Below, piece after piece: positions 10,955 through 22,614 of a stretch of DNA of 64,000 nt (position 1 is its first letter; each line of letters starts with the position of its first letter). The stretch spans positions 434,001 through 498,000 of the forward strand of contig OY720344.1 of assembly GCA_963082975.1 (NCBI GenBank), given 5' to 3'. This DNA comes from Labia minor (Eukaryota; Arthropoda; Insecta; Dermaptera; Spongiphoridae). The notes beneath the pieces were generated by a model that ran no database searches, was not told the origin of the DNA, and saw only the letters and a program-made list of their open reading frames with translations. The position numbers were made by a program, and so were the translations under genes.

Positions 10955-11345
10955 GTTGTTTATTTACTTATTTGTTTGTTTCTTTATTATTTATTTGTTT
11001 ATTTGTTTATTTGTTTATTATTTATTTATTAGAATTTATTTATTAGAATTAGAATTAGAATTGAAATTAAGATAAAAACCTAAAATATTACTACTTTCAT
11101 TGGATTGATTTTTGATTCTTTAACATTTTCACTTTTAATTTTAATTGAATTAAAATTGTAGTATTTAAATTTAATTATTTTCTTTTATTAGTATTTTATG
11201 TTTTTTTTTATTGGCTTTAAAGTTTTAAGCCTATATTAACCACTTTATATATTGAGACATTTTGTTTTAATAACATTATATATTATATTTTAAATATTTT
11301 TAAAGATTCTCAATTAGAGTAATTCAGCATTTTACCACGGTTTTA
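10955..11345. other. T-rich flank of the tRNA gene, no gene seen
   Basis: The first 90 bases are a TTTA/TTTG-rich degenerate microsatellite, followed by (agaatt)n. Nothing else is recognised. Confidence 0.5.
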
Positions 11346-11379
<34 letters not shown>

Positions 11380-11580
11380 TTATATAAAAGGCAATGTCTG
11401 TGTGTGTGTCTCGCCTAAACTCAAAAACTACCCGTCCGATTGCGATGGAACTTTCAGGGATTGTTGTGGGCATCCCAGGGAAGGTTTGAGTGTAGTTAAA
11501 TCAAAAATTAATTTAATTAGTAATATTTTGGTAAAGTCTATTCAAGGTTACCATGGTTACATTGGTTACTTATAAGTAGG
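11346..11580 (+). repeat. Possible 5' end of another Helitron-like element
   Basis: After an (ATCT)n run, the sequence tatataaaaggcaatgtctg with a following gtgtgtgtctcgcc and aaaactacccgtccgattg has the layout of Helitron 5' regions (TC start, TATATAAAAGG, short pyrimidine/purine repeat). No matching CTAG/hairpin end was found nearby, so this is a weak call. Other repeat classes share similar text. Confidence 0.3.
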
Positions 11581-11614
11581 TATATACATAAAATTACAAT
11601 ACAATATTTATATA

Positions 11615-11845
11615 CAGTGATGCCTCGCATAACGAACGCCTCGCACAGCGAACGCTGCACACAACGAACCATAATGAACTAAATTTCATGATTCATACAA
11701 CGAACTTCGTTTCACGCAACGAACTCACCCGAGCTTACACGATCGCTGCCGTTGTATTGCATCCCCTTGCGTTTCACATAACGAACTTTTCGCATAACGA
11801 ACTTGCTCCTGGAACGAATTAAGTTCGTTGTGTGAGGCACCACTG
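11615..11845. mobile_element. 231-bp MITE with TA target duplication (Tigger-like)
   Basis: The ends cagtgatgcctcgcataacg and cagtggtgcctcacacaacg (the latter read on the minus strand) are inverted repeats matching at about 19 of 23 positions, and both outer sides are TA. The motif aacgaac is repeated many times within, as in the subterminal binding sites of Tigger/pogo derivatives. There is no coding capacity. Confidence 0.85.
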
Positions 11846-14800
11846 TATATAGAATATATTATGTGTTTGAATTTTCATTTTAAATTCAATAATTTTACAA
11901 TTTTAATTCTAATTAATAAATGTTTCTACCTAAATAGTAAAATCTTTAAAATGTAAAAATGATTAAATTATATATTGAATATTTCAAAAAGAAAATAAAA
12001 AATTAAAGAAAATAATCACGATATTCAATTATTTTTTTTTTTTAATTAATAATAAAATAAAAAAACAATTGAATATTTAATAGGGCCTCCTCCTATCCCC
12101 ATAAATTAGCCCTTCCAAGCCTCTCCTTACGGAATTTGGAAAAAGTAATATAAAAGAAAGTTCGCCTTAAAAAAAAATATTAAAAAAATAAGGCGTTTGG
12201 TCTGTACGCCTTTTTGAATCAGCTGAGAATGGCTTTGATTTTTTGGATTTCGAAATGAAACCGCCACATTCGGGGCAACCTGAAATAAAACCTGCCTACC
12301 TAAGAAGATGCATGGTCTCCACTATTAGGAGTGATCCACTCCGCCCATGCTAATCGAATCTTTTATCCTACGCTCAAAAGGTATCCAACAATTTGTTCCT
12401 ATTCAGGCTATTCCCATTTCGGAACTGTGCTGAATTACCTTCCCGAATGCTCGTCCATTCGATCCACCTCAAATACATTCTCAGCAATACAAAAAGGCAC
12501 AATACAGACATGGCATGCAATTAATACAACCCTTCTCTTATAATATTGGCATGGCACTTGCTTTATCCACCCACACTTTTCTATTTAATAATTCTAAACT
12601 AATCTATGGATTAGTAGGATGAGAACCAGCATCCTTCGATGGAAGTAGGAAGCAACCTCCTGAAAATCTCTAACAACAAAATATAAGTATATTCCAATGA
12701 TTAGCCCCCCCCCCCCCAGTGTAACGCAATTCTAATTACCTTTCTCTCTTCTGCTTCCTTTATCAATGATACTCATTCTTGAGAGATGTAATCTGAAATC
12801 CCCTAATCTCACTAAGTTCTAGAATATATTTCCCTAAAATTTTCTAATTAATATTATCAAAATAAAGAAAATCAATCAATCATAAATCAAATATAATTAC
12901 TGTTATGTATGTTAAATTTTACTTGAAATATTTTATTTAGAAATTGAAATTAATAAAATTTATTCCTATTTGAATTTGTGCCATGCTAAATAAATAAATA
13001 ACGATGATTACTTACATTTGGTGAGCTGTATGAAGGTCATTTCATCATCATCAGAGATGGAGAAGATAATCAAGAATTTGAATCAACATCCAGTAGAAGG
13101 AACGAAGATTGAATCATGAAATGGAAGATAAAAAATAACATATTAGATTATAAAATTTTAAAATAGATAATTATAAATTGAATAAAAATCAAATTAATAA
13201 TAAATACTGACCTCGGAGTTAAGAAAAGGTTGATAGAACTCGCAGATTAAACTCGAAGACTTGTATTGATATTTCATCTCACTGGACTGGATAAAAAAGA
13301 AATTAAATAAGATTAGTTATGTCATTTAAGAAAAAGAAAAATATAATAGATATATAAAAATAAAATAAATAACATTATAATGATTGAAGAGGTGTAAGTT
13401 TTAAAAAAATATTATTTTATTTTTTCAGTAATATTACATTAAAATACTAAAATTCTAGAATTATCCTAGAGCCACACCATTTTATGATTAGATGAATAAA
13501 TTTATAAGTGTTTGAGTTAATTTTAATAGAAATACTTACAAGTTATTATACTCAATTAATAGTCATTAAAAAATTTCCTACAAAACACCACAAAACTAAA
13601 AATCTCTTCTTTCTTAAATATTAAAAAGATTATAGGATGACACAGTGGAAATAAATTACATTTATCTTATTAATTTCATGAAGATATTCTCTTCTGTGTA
13701 ATTGACATACAATAGAAATACCCTTTATTTACTTTCCAAAAGTGTTATATTATAATAATAATAAATTGACAAAATAATATTAATTTTTCATTTGGATATT
13801 TCTATTCTAATTTAGTAAATTGCTTTTATTTATTTATTTTAAGAATTTTTATGAGATTTGTTTTTTTTAATGATGTTATTAAGTATGAATAGGTATATAA
13901 ATGCCCTTTAAAGTAGTATTGTATTTTTTTTTTGATAATGTTATTCTAATCACCTGTGTCAATCAATGACAATCAATGATAAAGGCTTATTTATACTATT
14001 TTCCACCACTTTATTTATATATGTATAGATTAATTTTATTATTATATTGATAACAAATTGAATATCATTTTAAATTGAAACATTGAAAGCAATGTTGTTC
14101 TTTAATATATTTATAAAATTTAAATTTTGAAAATTGCAATGATATTTCAAATGTTAAAATAAATAAATCGATTTAAATATCTATAATAGATTTAAAATTT
14201 TTTATTTTCAAATTAAAAAAAAAATATTTTAATTATTCGAAGCATTTTCATCGAACAAAGTCTGTGATAAAGCCACTGGAATAAATTGAGATTAAATAAA
14301 ACTGATTTGAGAAATTTTTCATTCAATTTATCCAAAATTTGTTTTGATTTTTTTAATAGAAACTCCAATCAAATAATAACACGAGAATCGTAGAACAAAA
14401 TTATTATTAAAGAGGATACGATGTTGGTAAGTGAAAATATTAACTTGATTCAAATTGAATGGTAATTTACCAACTGATTGATTGATTGATTGATGTTGTA
14501 GTGTTATATTCATGGATTCAATACGAAGAAATTGATTTCCACACTGAAGACCATATATATATATAGGGTACGATATATAATATATCCTATTATATTAAAT
14601 GACATGAGAAAAATGAAATAGAAAAGAAGATTTTCAAATTCTAATAAAATGTGTAAATAATTTTAAATTAAATTTTGAGTAATGTGCAGATATATCACGT
14701 AAAATAAATAAAATATCATTCATAATATGAATATGAAATAAAAAACAAATAGGATATTTTTCTATTAAAATAATTATTAAAAAAAAATCAGTAAATCATT

Positions 14801-14900
14801 TGAGACTTTATTATAATAATGGTAGAGGTGATGTTAATTGAACGCTTTATATTGGTGAATTATGATAATTTCAATAGAAAATACACTTACGCTTTTGATA

Positions 14901-14906
<6 letters not shown>
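11846..14906. other. Noncoding stretch with a less AT-rich island
   Basis: No gene is supported. The part at about 12070-12850 is clearly richer in G and C than its surroundings and contains a C14 run (12706-12719) and a 70-codon plus-strand frame (12331-12543) of no recognised family. It may be the noncoding tail of an old retroelement. The rest is AT-rich with (gatt)n near 14476 and short AT runs. Confidence 0.4.
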
Positions 14907-14932
<26 letters not shown>

Positions 14933-15062
14933 CGTCATCGCCGCCCGCCTGGTTTGAGTTGTCTTGCGCACTCACACAACGAAATCGACTGACTGACTGA
15001 CTGAGCGAGCGTTCATTCGACTAGGAGCCCCTGGCATTTAGGCAACCAGCAATACAAGCCAC
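14907..15062. promoter_or_regulatory. GA-repeat plus CpG-rich island, candidate regulatory DNA
   Basis: An (AG)n tract at about 14906-14932 is followed by roughly 110 bp that is far richer in G, C and CpG than anything within several kb (gcgtcatcgccgcccgcctgg, then gactgactgactgactgagcg). Tcattc at about 15013 fits the insect initiator consensus TCAKTY. GA tracts beside GC-rich DNA are common at arthropod promoters, but no exon could be attached, so the function is inferred. Confidence 0.3.
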
Positions 15063-15717
15063 CCAATTTAAACTTGAAATATTTAAATAGTATATTCTAT
15101 TATTAATTATCAATCGTATTAATTCTGCATCTAATATTTCCATAAAAATTTTAAAATAAACTTATATATTTGAACTTTCTAATATAAGAAACGAATGGTT
15201 ATCAATTTTAATGGAATTTAGAAAAAAAATAAACAAATAAAAATTTTAAAAGAAACTATTGGAAAATAAAATATGATTTATAGTATAATATCAAGATAAT
15301 ATCAAGATGATATATATATCATATATATTAGGTTTTTTTGGAATATTGTTTTGATATTTTCATAAATGGGTTTAAATAGAATTAATAAAAATAGAAAAGT
15401 AAAGAGCTATCAAAAGATGATTTAATACGAGATAAAAAAAGAAAATTTAAAGAAAATTGATTAAGGTACCTTAAGTCTATTCCAGTCTATGCCAGTAGGT
15501 ATAGATAGATGATTATTAAGAATAAGTAAATTTGAAAATTTACTTTATTTAATAAGTTAATTAGTGTTTCATATTTTCTCTCTTTAAATGACAGTGGGGT
15601 AAAAAAGATCATCCACCTCCTTTTGTATTGAAAGAGGTGTGCGGTTCTATCTATCCGATCATAAGATTTAAAGATTTTAACAAAATTTTCACTGATAACA
15701 TTTTATTGAAATAAGAA
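15063..15717. other. Noncoding AT-rich stretch
   Basis: Nothing recognisable is seen apart from simple AT runs. It ends at the target-site duplication of the retrotransposon that follows. Confidence 0.5.
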
Positions 15718-17675
15718 GACTTTTTGGATTATTTTATTATTTTTATTTTATTATCGATTCCACCCTTCCCCGTTTTGGGGTTTAGGGCTACAATTACCAT
15801 AATTTATATACATAATTTACAGATATTATTTACACTACAGATTTTATTTCAAATCACTTCCGTCTTTTTTGACTTCTCTTGCTCTCTTCTTTCTTTATTT
15901 CCCTCTCCCACACACACCACCATTCACACATCTTCTCATTTATGCCAGATTTCATTTTCCAATCTCTTCCGTCTTTTTTGACTTCTTGCTCTCTTCCTTC
16001 TTTATTTCCCCCTCCCACACACACCACCATTCACACATCTTCTCATTTATGCTCTCAGTCAACATTTTCAACCAATTCACATTCTGTCCACAATTTTCTC
16101 TCCACTCTCTCAAATTTTCACTCACTTCACTTCTCACTCTCTCACAGCTCATCACATGCTCCAAATTTTCTATTTCCCATCCACACAATCTGCAAGACTC
16201 ACATTCATACCAATCTTTCAATCCTTTTATCCCATTTCCCATTCTCATTCTTCCCCATGCAACTCTTCTGTTCCACCTTCTATCCGTTTCAAACCAGTAT
16301 TCTTCTCTCAATGCTGTTCTCTTTAGGAGTTTGTATTCTTTGGAGTAGGACGAATTGTCGATTCTTCTCCAACGCTCTTGAACTTCTTGTTCCATTAGCT
16401 TTTGAAAACCATTCTCCGCAGCCCGTCTGATGGTCGTCATATCCCATTCACACATTATTCCTAATAAAATTTCTCCACTCCCCATCTTGTCACACAAATT
16501 TTTTAGATGCTTCCCCCATTGTGTCGCCTCATTATTTTTTATTCCTCTTAATACTTCCCTCAGGCATATCTTTGGCCATCTATGTTCTTCGAATGAGTTC
16601 ACTCTTAGTACATATTCTAGTACTTTTTTAACTTGTAGAAGCCAAATGCTGTTCTGGCCCAGTTCGCTCTGCCAGATATAATGTGGAGTATTTTTTTCAA
16701 GGCCGAAACATATTTTTATATATCTGGCCTGAACTACCTCTAGTTGTTTGTTTTCCCTCAATCCCGTGATCTCAGCTCCATATGTCATGGTTGAACTCAC
16801 TATAGAGTTGAAGGCCAACAGTTTCTTCTCTGCTGAACCACAATCTCTCATAATTGCCCCTAGCTTATTTACCAGAACTGTAGCTCTAGCTGCTTGTGTC
16901 TTTACGTGCATATTCATAGAGCCTATATTTGAAAAGACTATCCCAAGGTATCTAAAGTTTTTTACTTCTTCTATTTCCTTTTCATTTAGGCATAATTTGG
17001 GATATTTTTTTCTTCTTCCTCTATTCCCAAAAATCATATATTTTGTCTTGTTTATATTTATCTCTAGATCATTCTCTCTAGCGTAGATCTCGAGGGATTT
17101 AGCCATCTCTTTTAATCCCTCGAAATCATCCGCCAACAAAACTACGTCATCAGCAAACTTCATGCAGTTTATTTTTGTATTACCAATAACTGTTCCTCCT
17201 ATATTCTTTCTCATACTGTCTTTCTCTAAATCATTTATATATATATTGAAGAGTGTTGGGCTCAGAGGACAACCCTGCCTTACCCCTTTCCTCGTAAAGA
17301 ATTCCTTCCCTTCCTCTCCATTCACTCTCACTATATTCCGTGTTTCTTTATAAATATTTCTTAAAACATAAAATAATCTTCCCCTCAGCCCAACTTCCTC
17401 TATCTTCTCGAATAACCGGTCTCTATTTATTTTGTCGAAAGCCGCCCTAAAATCTACAAATAAAGCAAAGAGTTTCCCTTTCTTTCGTTTTAATTTATTT
17501 TCTATTAACGTTTCCAATACAAATATATTGTCTCTTGTACCGTAATTTTGTCTAAAGCCAGATTGACTCTCTGTTATAACCTCTTTTACTTCCAACCATC
17601 TTCTTAACCTTTTCGCCATTATCGATGCGAATATTTTGTAAAGTACGTTTAGGATAGATATGACTTTTTGGATTA
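15718..17675 (-). mobile_element. 5'-truncated non-LTR retrotransposon with 14-bp TSD
   Basis: The element proper is 15732-17661, read on the minus strand. The 14-mer gactttttggatta flanks it on both sides (15718-15731 and 17662-17675), a target-site duplication of the kind made by target-primed reverse transcription. The 3' end is an AT-rich tail (taaaataaaaataataaaat on the minus strand) preceded by ccctaaaccccaaaacgggg. The 5' end is cut inside the reverse-transcriptase gene, just before the conserved block that normally reads RPISIL (here VISILNVLYKIFA), so ORF1 and the endonuclease are missing. Confidence 0.9.
15952..17619 (-). CDS. Non-LTR reverse transcriptase, N-terminally truncated
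   Basis: This is a 555-codon open frame, extended upstream in frame to about 17661 by the truncated element. Visible reverse-transcriptase blocks are ESQSGFR (residues ~18-24), FVDFRAAFDKI (~54), RKGVRQGCPLSPTLFN (~109), MKFADDVVLLAD with the catalytic FADD (~152), NKTKYMIFG (~189) and FRYLGI (~220). After the thumb come the jockey/I-like block TYGAEITGLRE (~283) and a C-terminal zinc knuckle CRLCGWEIENLEHVMSC (~481-497). The order and the knuckle fit the jockey/I/R1-type group; the clade is not resolved. The frame is intact, but the endonuclease is lost by 5' truncation, so this copy cannot mobilise itself. Confidence 0.85.
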   Translation of the reverse strand: MAKRLRRWLEVKEVITESQSGFRQNYGTRDNIFVLETLIENKLKRKKGKLFALFVDFRAAFDKINRDRLFEKIEEVGLRGRLFYVLRNIYKETRNIVRVNGEEGKEFFTRKGVRQGCPLSPTLFNIYINDLEKDSMRKNIGGTVIGNTKINCMKFADDVVLLADDFEGLKEMAKSLEIYARENDLEININKTKYMIFGNRGRRKKYPKLCLNEKEIEEVKNFRYLGIVFSNIGSMNMHVKTQAARATVLVNKLGAIMRDCGSAEKKLLAFNSIVSSTMTYGAEITGLRENKQLEVVQARYIKICFGLEKNTPHYIWQSELGQNSIWLLQVKKVLEYVLRVNSFEEHRWPKICLREVLRGIKNNEATQWGKHLKNLCDKMGSGEILLGIMCEWDMTTIRRAAENGFQKLMEQEVQERWRRIDNSSYSKEYKLLKRTALREEYWFETDRRWNRRVAWGRMRMGNGIKGLKDWYECESCRLCGWEIENLEHVMSCERVRSEVSENLREWRENCGQNVNWLKMLTESINEKMCEWWCVWEGEIKKEESKKSKKTEEIGK

Positions 17676-17978
17676 ATACTATAGTTTTGTGAGTTTAGCA
17701 AATTTATGAAATGTATTTGTTTTCAACTGCTTTTAGCTTCAATGGTCCTTTTGCGAATGAGCTGCATTTGTCAAAAGTTGATAGAAAACTACGAATTTTG
17801 AATAATGCCCGTATATAAAATTTCATTATTCTAGCTCAAACCGTTTTTGCGTAATCTTGTCTACACACACAGAGAGAAACATTTTTCTCAACCTTATTGA
17901 AAATGACTCAGTGACCTTCAAAACGTATAACATCATCAAAATCTCGCCATCGAAAATTTTCGTGATCACAATCTCTCA
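17676..17978 (+). repeat. Copy of a dispersed repeat with 'cgtttttgcgtaatcttgtct' core
   Basis: Landmarks aaaactacgaattttgaataat, cattattctagctcaaaccg, the short ca/ga run and catcgaaaattttcgtgatc match the copies at about 45130-45555 and, inverted and split by a hAT, at 31840-34815. There are no coding signs. Text of this kind is common in 3' regions of old arthropod retroelements, but the source family is not identified. The Helitron at 17979 begins directly at its right edge. Confidence 0.7.
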
Positions 17979-19453
17979 TCTATATATATAAAAAAAGGTT
18001 TTTGTCTGCACATTGCTCAGAATTTAAAATTTTTTGCATATTGCAATTATGTTAATTTTATTTTATAAATTGTCTCAAGTCTCTATTTTTGGATTTTCTC
18101 AAATTTAATTATAATTAGAAATATTCAATAATAATCTAGCAATGAAAATAAAATATCAAAATGTAATGATCAAGAAATATTATACTCTATTTCACTATTA
18201 TAACATATACAATACTTAAGAACCATAGGCGGAGGAAATATTAGGAGATATCATTGCGTGTTCAGGCCAAATCGACCAACATTAATTAAGATATTATCAT
18301 TATGACAGATATTAGGAAAAAAACCGCGAATTCAATATTCAATCTGTTCACTAATTATTTGTAGACTTTAGTAAAACATACACATGACTCAATATAGATC
18401 AGCATAAACTTTTTCAAATTTTGATCATCAAATTTGTCTTGAAGGTAGTAAAGAAAGAATAAGATGCGGAAATCAATTGTAAAATGTTAGGTTACCCAGA
18501 CGACTTAAATATAATAGGAGATTAGGAAATTACAATTGCAGATAGCGAGGAAAAATTAATGGAGGTTTGAAATTAATAGGGATAAGAAAAAATATTTAGT
18601 AACAAAGAGGAAGAGTATTAACATACAAAATCTTAAGATACAAAATGTAGAATTTGAATATGTAGAAAAATTGAATGTAATCACGAAGGATAATAATATT
18701 TGAGAAGAATTTAAATCGGGGTTGCAATCGGGAAACGCCTGTTATCTTGCAATAAAGAGGCTTATCTCTTCAAAATTATTATCAAAGGGAATATATAAAA
18801 AAATTATTTTGCCTGTTGCATTATATGGGTGGGAGGCATGGACTATGACCCTGGGAGATGAGAGTAGATTCAGAGTATTTGAGAATAGGATTCTTCCCTG
18901 CATTTATTGGCCAAAGAAAGATGAGGTCACCGGGGAATGGAGGAGACTGCATAACAAGAAATTGCATGGCCTCTCTGCATCTTCAGAAATAGTTAGGGTT
19001 ATAATAGGGAAAAAGCTGCGATAGGCAGGACACGTGGCTAGAATGGGAGAGGAAAAATATATTGGTGGGGAGACCGATTGGAAAACGTCCGCTTGGATAA
19101 CCAATGGCGCGTAGGAAGGGACGACAGAGAGTTGGGACAAGGGCTCAGGATAGGGACACTTGGAGAAATGTGGTTGTTGCGGCCAAGAACTTTCGAGTAT
19201 CTTTGAGCCACATAGGTAGATAGATATAACATATACAATAATAATAAATATAATTAATTTACTGATTAAATTGAAATATATTTTTAAATAAGAACACAAA
19301 AAGAAATGAATGTTTTTTGTAATATACGGATTGAAACAAAATGGATGAAAACCTTTTACTACTTTCAACCAAATACTATGTACCACTCGGGGGTACAGGG
19401 GGCGGAGCCCCCGTCTAGGTGTGAAGAGCGCCGAAGGCGCTCTGAGCAGCTAG
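17979..19453 (+). mobile_element. Non-autonomous Helitron with captured reverse-transcriptase fragment
   Basis: The element starts TCTATATATATAAAAAAAGG after an A and ends with the hairpin gagcgccgaaggcgctc, then tgagcagCTAG before a T. The terminal GC-rich block (gggggcggagcccccgtctagg) is shared with the other copies and with the autonomous Helitron at 48150-59039. From 18350 to 19220 the plus strand carries a decayed non-LTR reverse transcriptase ending in a gatagata tail, which indicates capture of a retrotransposon 3' end by the Helitron. It has no Rep or helicase of its own. Confidence 0.9.
18722..19024 (+). pseudogene. Captured reverse-transcriptase C-terminal fragment
   Basis: This 100-codon open frame inside the Helitron reads LPVALYGWEAWTMTLGDESR, FRVFENRILPCIYW and EWRRLHNKKLHGLSASSEIV, the well-known post-palm region of RTE-like/non-LTR polymerases. 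Upstream in other frames lie FVDFSKTY (~18360) and a YPDDLNIIGD block (~18493), the latter a changed YxDD catalytic motif. Downstream AGHVARMG and a degraded GRPRTRW-type region continue. The remnant is not a functional enzyme. Homologous fragments occur at 7090-7760, 30080-30950, 42340-43200 and 24195-24425. Confidence 0.8.
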
Positions 19454-20763
19454 TATATTAATAAAATAAAGTGGGGACATAGGCCCCTAGCTTACTCAAC
19501 CTGGCTCAAAATAAAATCTCTCGCCCATATATAGTGAAACCAATCATTATTAATTTCTGTGGATCACAGAGGTTCTTAATTCATAATTCAAAGAATTCTA
19601 TGTCAATGTCCTATTTTTCATATTCAAAACGAAACTAACGAACACTATATTGAAGCAAATATAAGGTATATGATGCAATCAGATGAAAAATCATCAAACA
19701 CCAAATAAATATTGTATTAAGTACTTGAATATATGTATACAGTGACTGTATACGTTGTCCCCAGATGTGGAACTGACGTCACACTGTTTTTGATAGTATA
19801 ATAATATAATACCTATACTTTTAAAAATTATTATCCGATTACACCAACATATGTAGTAATCATTGTACTTTTATCATCGTTAAATAAATGCACTTTAAAA
19901 AGTAGTTTATGGACGTTGAATGGTATTAAATTACAAGAAACTAGACCATTCATATTCTTTTTAAAATTAAGCTTGTAATAATTTAATTTCATATTATTAT
20001 ATATAATATTAAAGTATTTTAATTTATTCATTTTAATTAATTACTATAATTTTGTTCCATTAAGTGTCAGAAAAAAGTTTAATATTCCTTGGAAAAAGGT
20101 TAGTTTTAGAGATTTGATAATCTCGCTTTAGAATTTCTTGATGAAACTTTACCCAAAATTATTTTTTATTTATAAGATTTAGCCATAAAATTTAATAACT
20201 TATTTAAAGGGATTAAACATGAATTTATAATATTGAATAGTTTTTATAATCTGTAATATTTAGCTACTCTTTTTCACCTTTCTTTTATATCCGAAGGGGT
20301 CACCCCTTCCTTCTCTTTATCGTACATTCTCATCCCTTGACAACCGATAAATCCTTTGAAATTAAATTCTAGTAGCTAATTCCTGCACTTTGCATTTCAA
20401 AGGGTCGTTTACCGTGGTGAAATGAATGAAAGAAAAGTAGAAGGGTGTAGAGAGACATATCATGATGCCCCCCCCCCTGTTTTCCCTTTGACAAGCTAAA
20501 TAATAAACCCTCCTTCACACATACACACCCTTCCTTTCCATCCTTTGCCTCACACTCTTGTCTATCATACCATACCATATCATACCATACCAGAAGTCTA
20601 TTTTCCTTCTTCTTAAATCTTATCTTGAAATTTTATAAATAATAAATAAGCTTCTGCTTTATACGTATATTAATATACACGTTCACACAACACATCCTTT
20701 ACATACTCTCTTCTTCCCCCTCCCCACCCCACCCCACCCCCCACACACAACCTATTTTAAACA

Positions 20764-20794
<31 letters not shown>

Positions 20795-21156
20795 TATAAA
20801 TAAAAGGAGGGAGGGAGAAGCATGACTTGAGTTTAACACGTTCACCTAGCAGCCAAGAGTTCAGCGTTCGAAGCCATCCATTCAAGGGAGCAATTTTCAT
20901 GATTAAATTAAATATGAAAACAGCTACAGGAAGTGACAATCTCAGGTTCAACATATGTTAAACCTGGCATATGTGCAAGACTATTCCATTACAAGCATCC
21001 ATAAAGCATGAGAAGAAAAACAACCGGCAACCGGACGGACATTCGGATTCTGAAGATCGTGACGATCACGAAAAATTAACATCAAAAAGTCTCGTTTAAT
21101 ACGATCAGTACGTTGAAACCGATACTCAAAATGGCAAAAGATCAAAATGCTTGTCC
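19454..21156. other. Noncoding stretch with microsatellites
   Basis: No gene is supported. There are C-rich and A-rich runs near 20466 and 20700-20745, (catac) repeats near 20568-20592 and (aat)n near 20768-20795. The segment at about 20290-20560 is somewhat less AT-rich, but no frame or motif could be named. Confidence 0.4.
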
Positions 21157-21164
21157 TTTATAGG

Positions 21165-21439
21165 CAGTGATGTATTGGTAACATAAGAAGTAAGGGAACG
21201 CATAGTGGGAGTAAAAAAAGTCCTATTTTCAGCAAACTATTTTTTTCCATTTAAGTTTTTATTTTTTCTTATTCTTACACTCTACAAAATATTAACGAAC
21301 ACACACACAAAAAAAAAAAATTCTAACAGTACATTTAAGTGGGACTTGTCGGGACATGAAAAACTACTGGAACGAGTTCCGATTCCGAAAAAGGAAAGGG
21401 AACGTCGTTCCCCCGCGTTCCCCTCCCAATAAACCACTG
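21165..21439. mobile_element. hAT-type MITE with perfect 8-bp target duplication
   Basis: The ends start cagtgatgtattgg and, from the other side, cagtggtttattggg. Subterminal ggaacg motifs also occur inverted. The 8-mer tttatagg flanks both sides exactly (21157-21164 and 21440-21447), as in hAT insertions. It is 275 bp long and has no coding capacity. Confidence 0.85.
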
Positions 21440-21447
21440 TTTATAGG

Positions 21448-22277
21448 GGCTTTGCGTGATTCCAAAATAAATATTAAGAATAAGACTAAAATAACACTAA
21501 AATAAATCTACTAAAATTATTTTTAATAAGTTTTTATTTATTTAATTATTTACTTTTTTAATTATTATAATTCAAACAATTGTTGCTGTTCTTTAGTGTA
21601 AGTACCGTTGATATTATTGATTTTTAGTATTTCTCTTAAGTAGTTGAACTTAAAAACATAATATAATATAATATAATATAAATATATATTCTTCATTCTT
21701 GTCATATATCAAACGAGCCCATGTCCAATGAAATGGATTTAATTACACACCAAGACATAATTGCAATAGAAATTGCTAATCTTGTAAAGCGTCATATTTT
21801 ACATTCAATTCATTCTTCATTTCAAATATAACAAAATTTATAAATTTATTTAAAAAAATAACAACAATCATCAATAATTGAAATTTATTGCAACCAATAA
21901 TGGATTTAAATAATTGTTTAACAGTGACAATGGTCAATAAAGATCTGATAAAATATAAAATAATGATATTATGATAGATGTGTCCTTTTGAAGATCTCTT
22001 GAATTTGCTTATTGTACCATGTTTGTTATAATGTTATTACAATAAAAAAAAATCTATATTTACATTCGCCACCGTTTGGCAATATGTTTTTTATATTCCA
22101 CCGAAGGGAACATAAAAATTTACATTTATTTCTATTTTTAAAGATATATGTGCCATTTTTCTACACAAATTCATTCATTCTTGATTATTTTTACTTATGA
22201 ATCAAAAAACTTTCATAGATCTCCACATTACAAGTCAAAAATGGGTTTCCCGTTTCCGTATATATGTGATTATATAT
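21448..22277. other. Noncoding AT-rich stretch
   Basis: Nothing is recognised besides a (taata)n run near 21660-21685. Confidence 0.45.
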
Positions 22278-22510
22278 AAAGGGTGATTTTTTAAAGAGTT
22301 AAGTTTTTCAGGTTGGCAGCACTGGTTGGTAATGGCGTCCAAACGTCATCTGTCAAAGTGTAAAGTGTAAAGTTGACTTCATCATGGAAAGACTTACAAA
22401 CGAACAACGATTGCAAATTGTTGAAATTTATTATCATATTTCGGGCTCTGAGAAAAAAGTGTATCGTTTGTTACGACCATCATAATCGACCTGACAATTT
22501 CGCACAAGTT
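22278..22510 (+). pseudogene. 5' end fragment of a mariner-like element
   Basis: It begins aaagggtgattttttaaaga, a mariner-type inverted-repeat end, and then at 22384 encodes MERLTNEQRLQIVEIYYHI, the start of a mariner helix-turn-helix domain. A short deleted and frameshifted continuation follows (CGRPS.STXQF-like). No catalytic part is present. It probably belongs to the same group as the remnant at 3590-4275. Confidence 0.7.
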
Positions 22511-22574
22511 TACATTGTTGGACATTAAACCATTGTCTTCCACCAATGTTTTTCCACTTAGACATGTTTTAATA

Positions 22575-22614
<40 letters not shown>

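Noticed and set aside
15724-16681. Several plus-strand frames of 80-180 codons rich in S, F, H and L
   Set aside because: They are antisense to the reverse-transcriptase gene at 15952-17619, which has all the expected motifs on the minus strand.
18904-19386. A 160-codon minus-strand frame in the Helitron (and similar ones at 30645-30955, 42888-43222)
   Set aside because: It is the antisense shadow of the captured reverse-transcriptase remnant; the recognisable protein motifs are on the plus strand.
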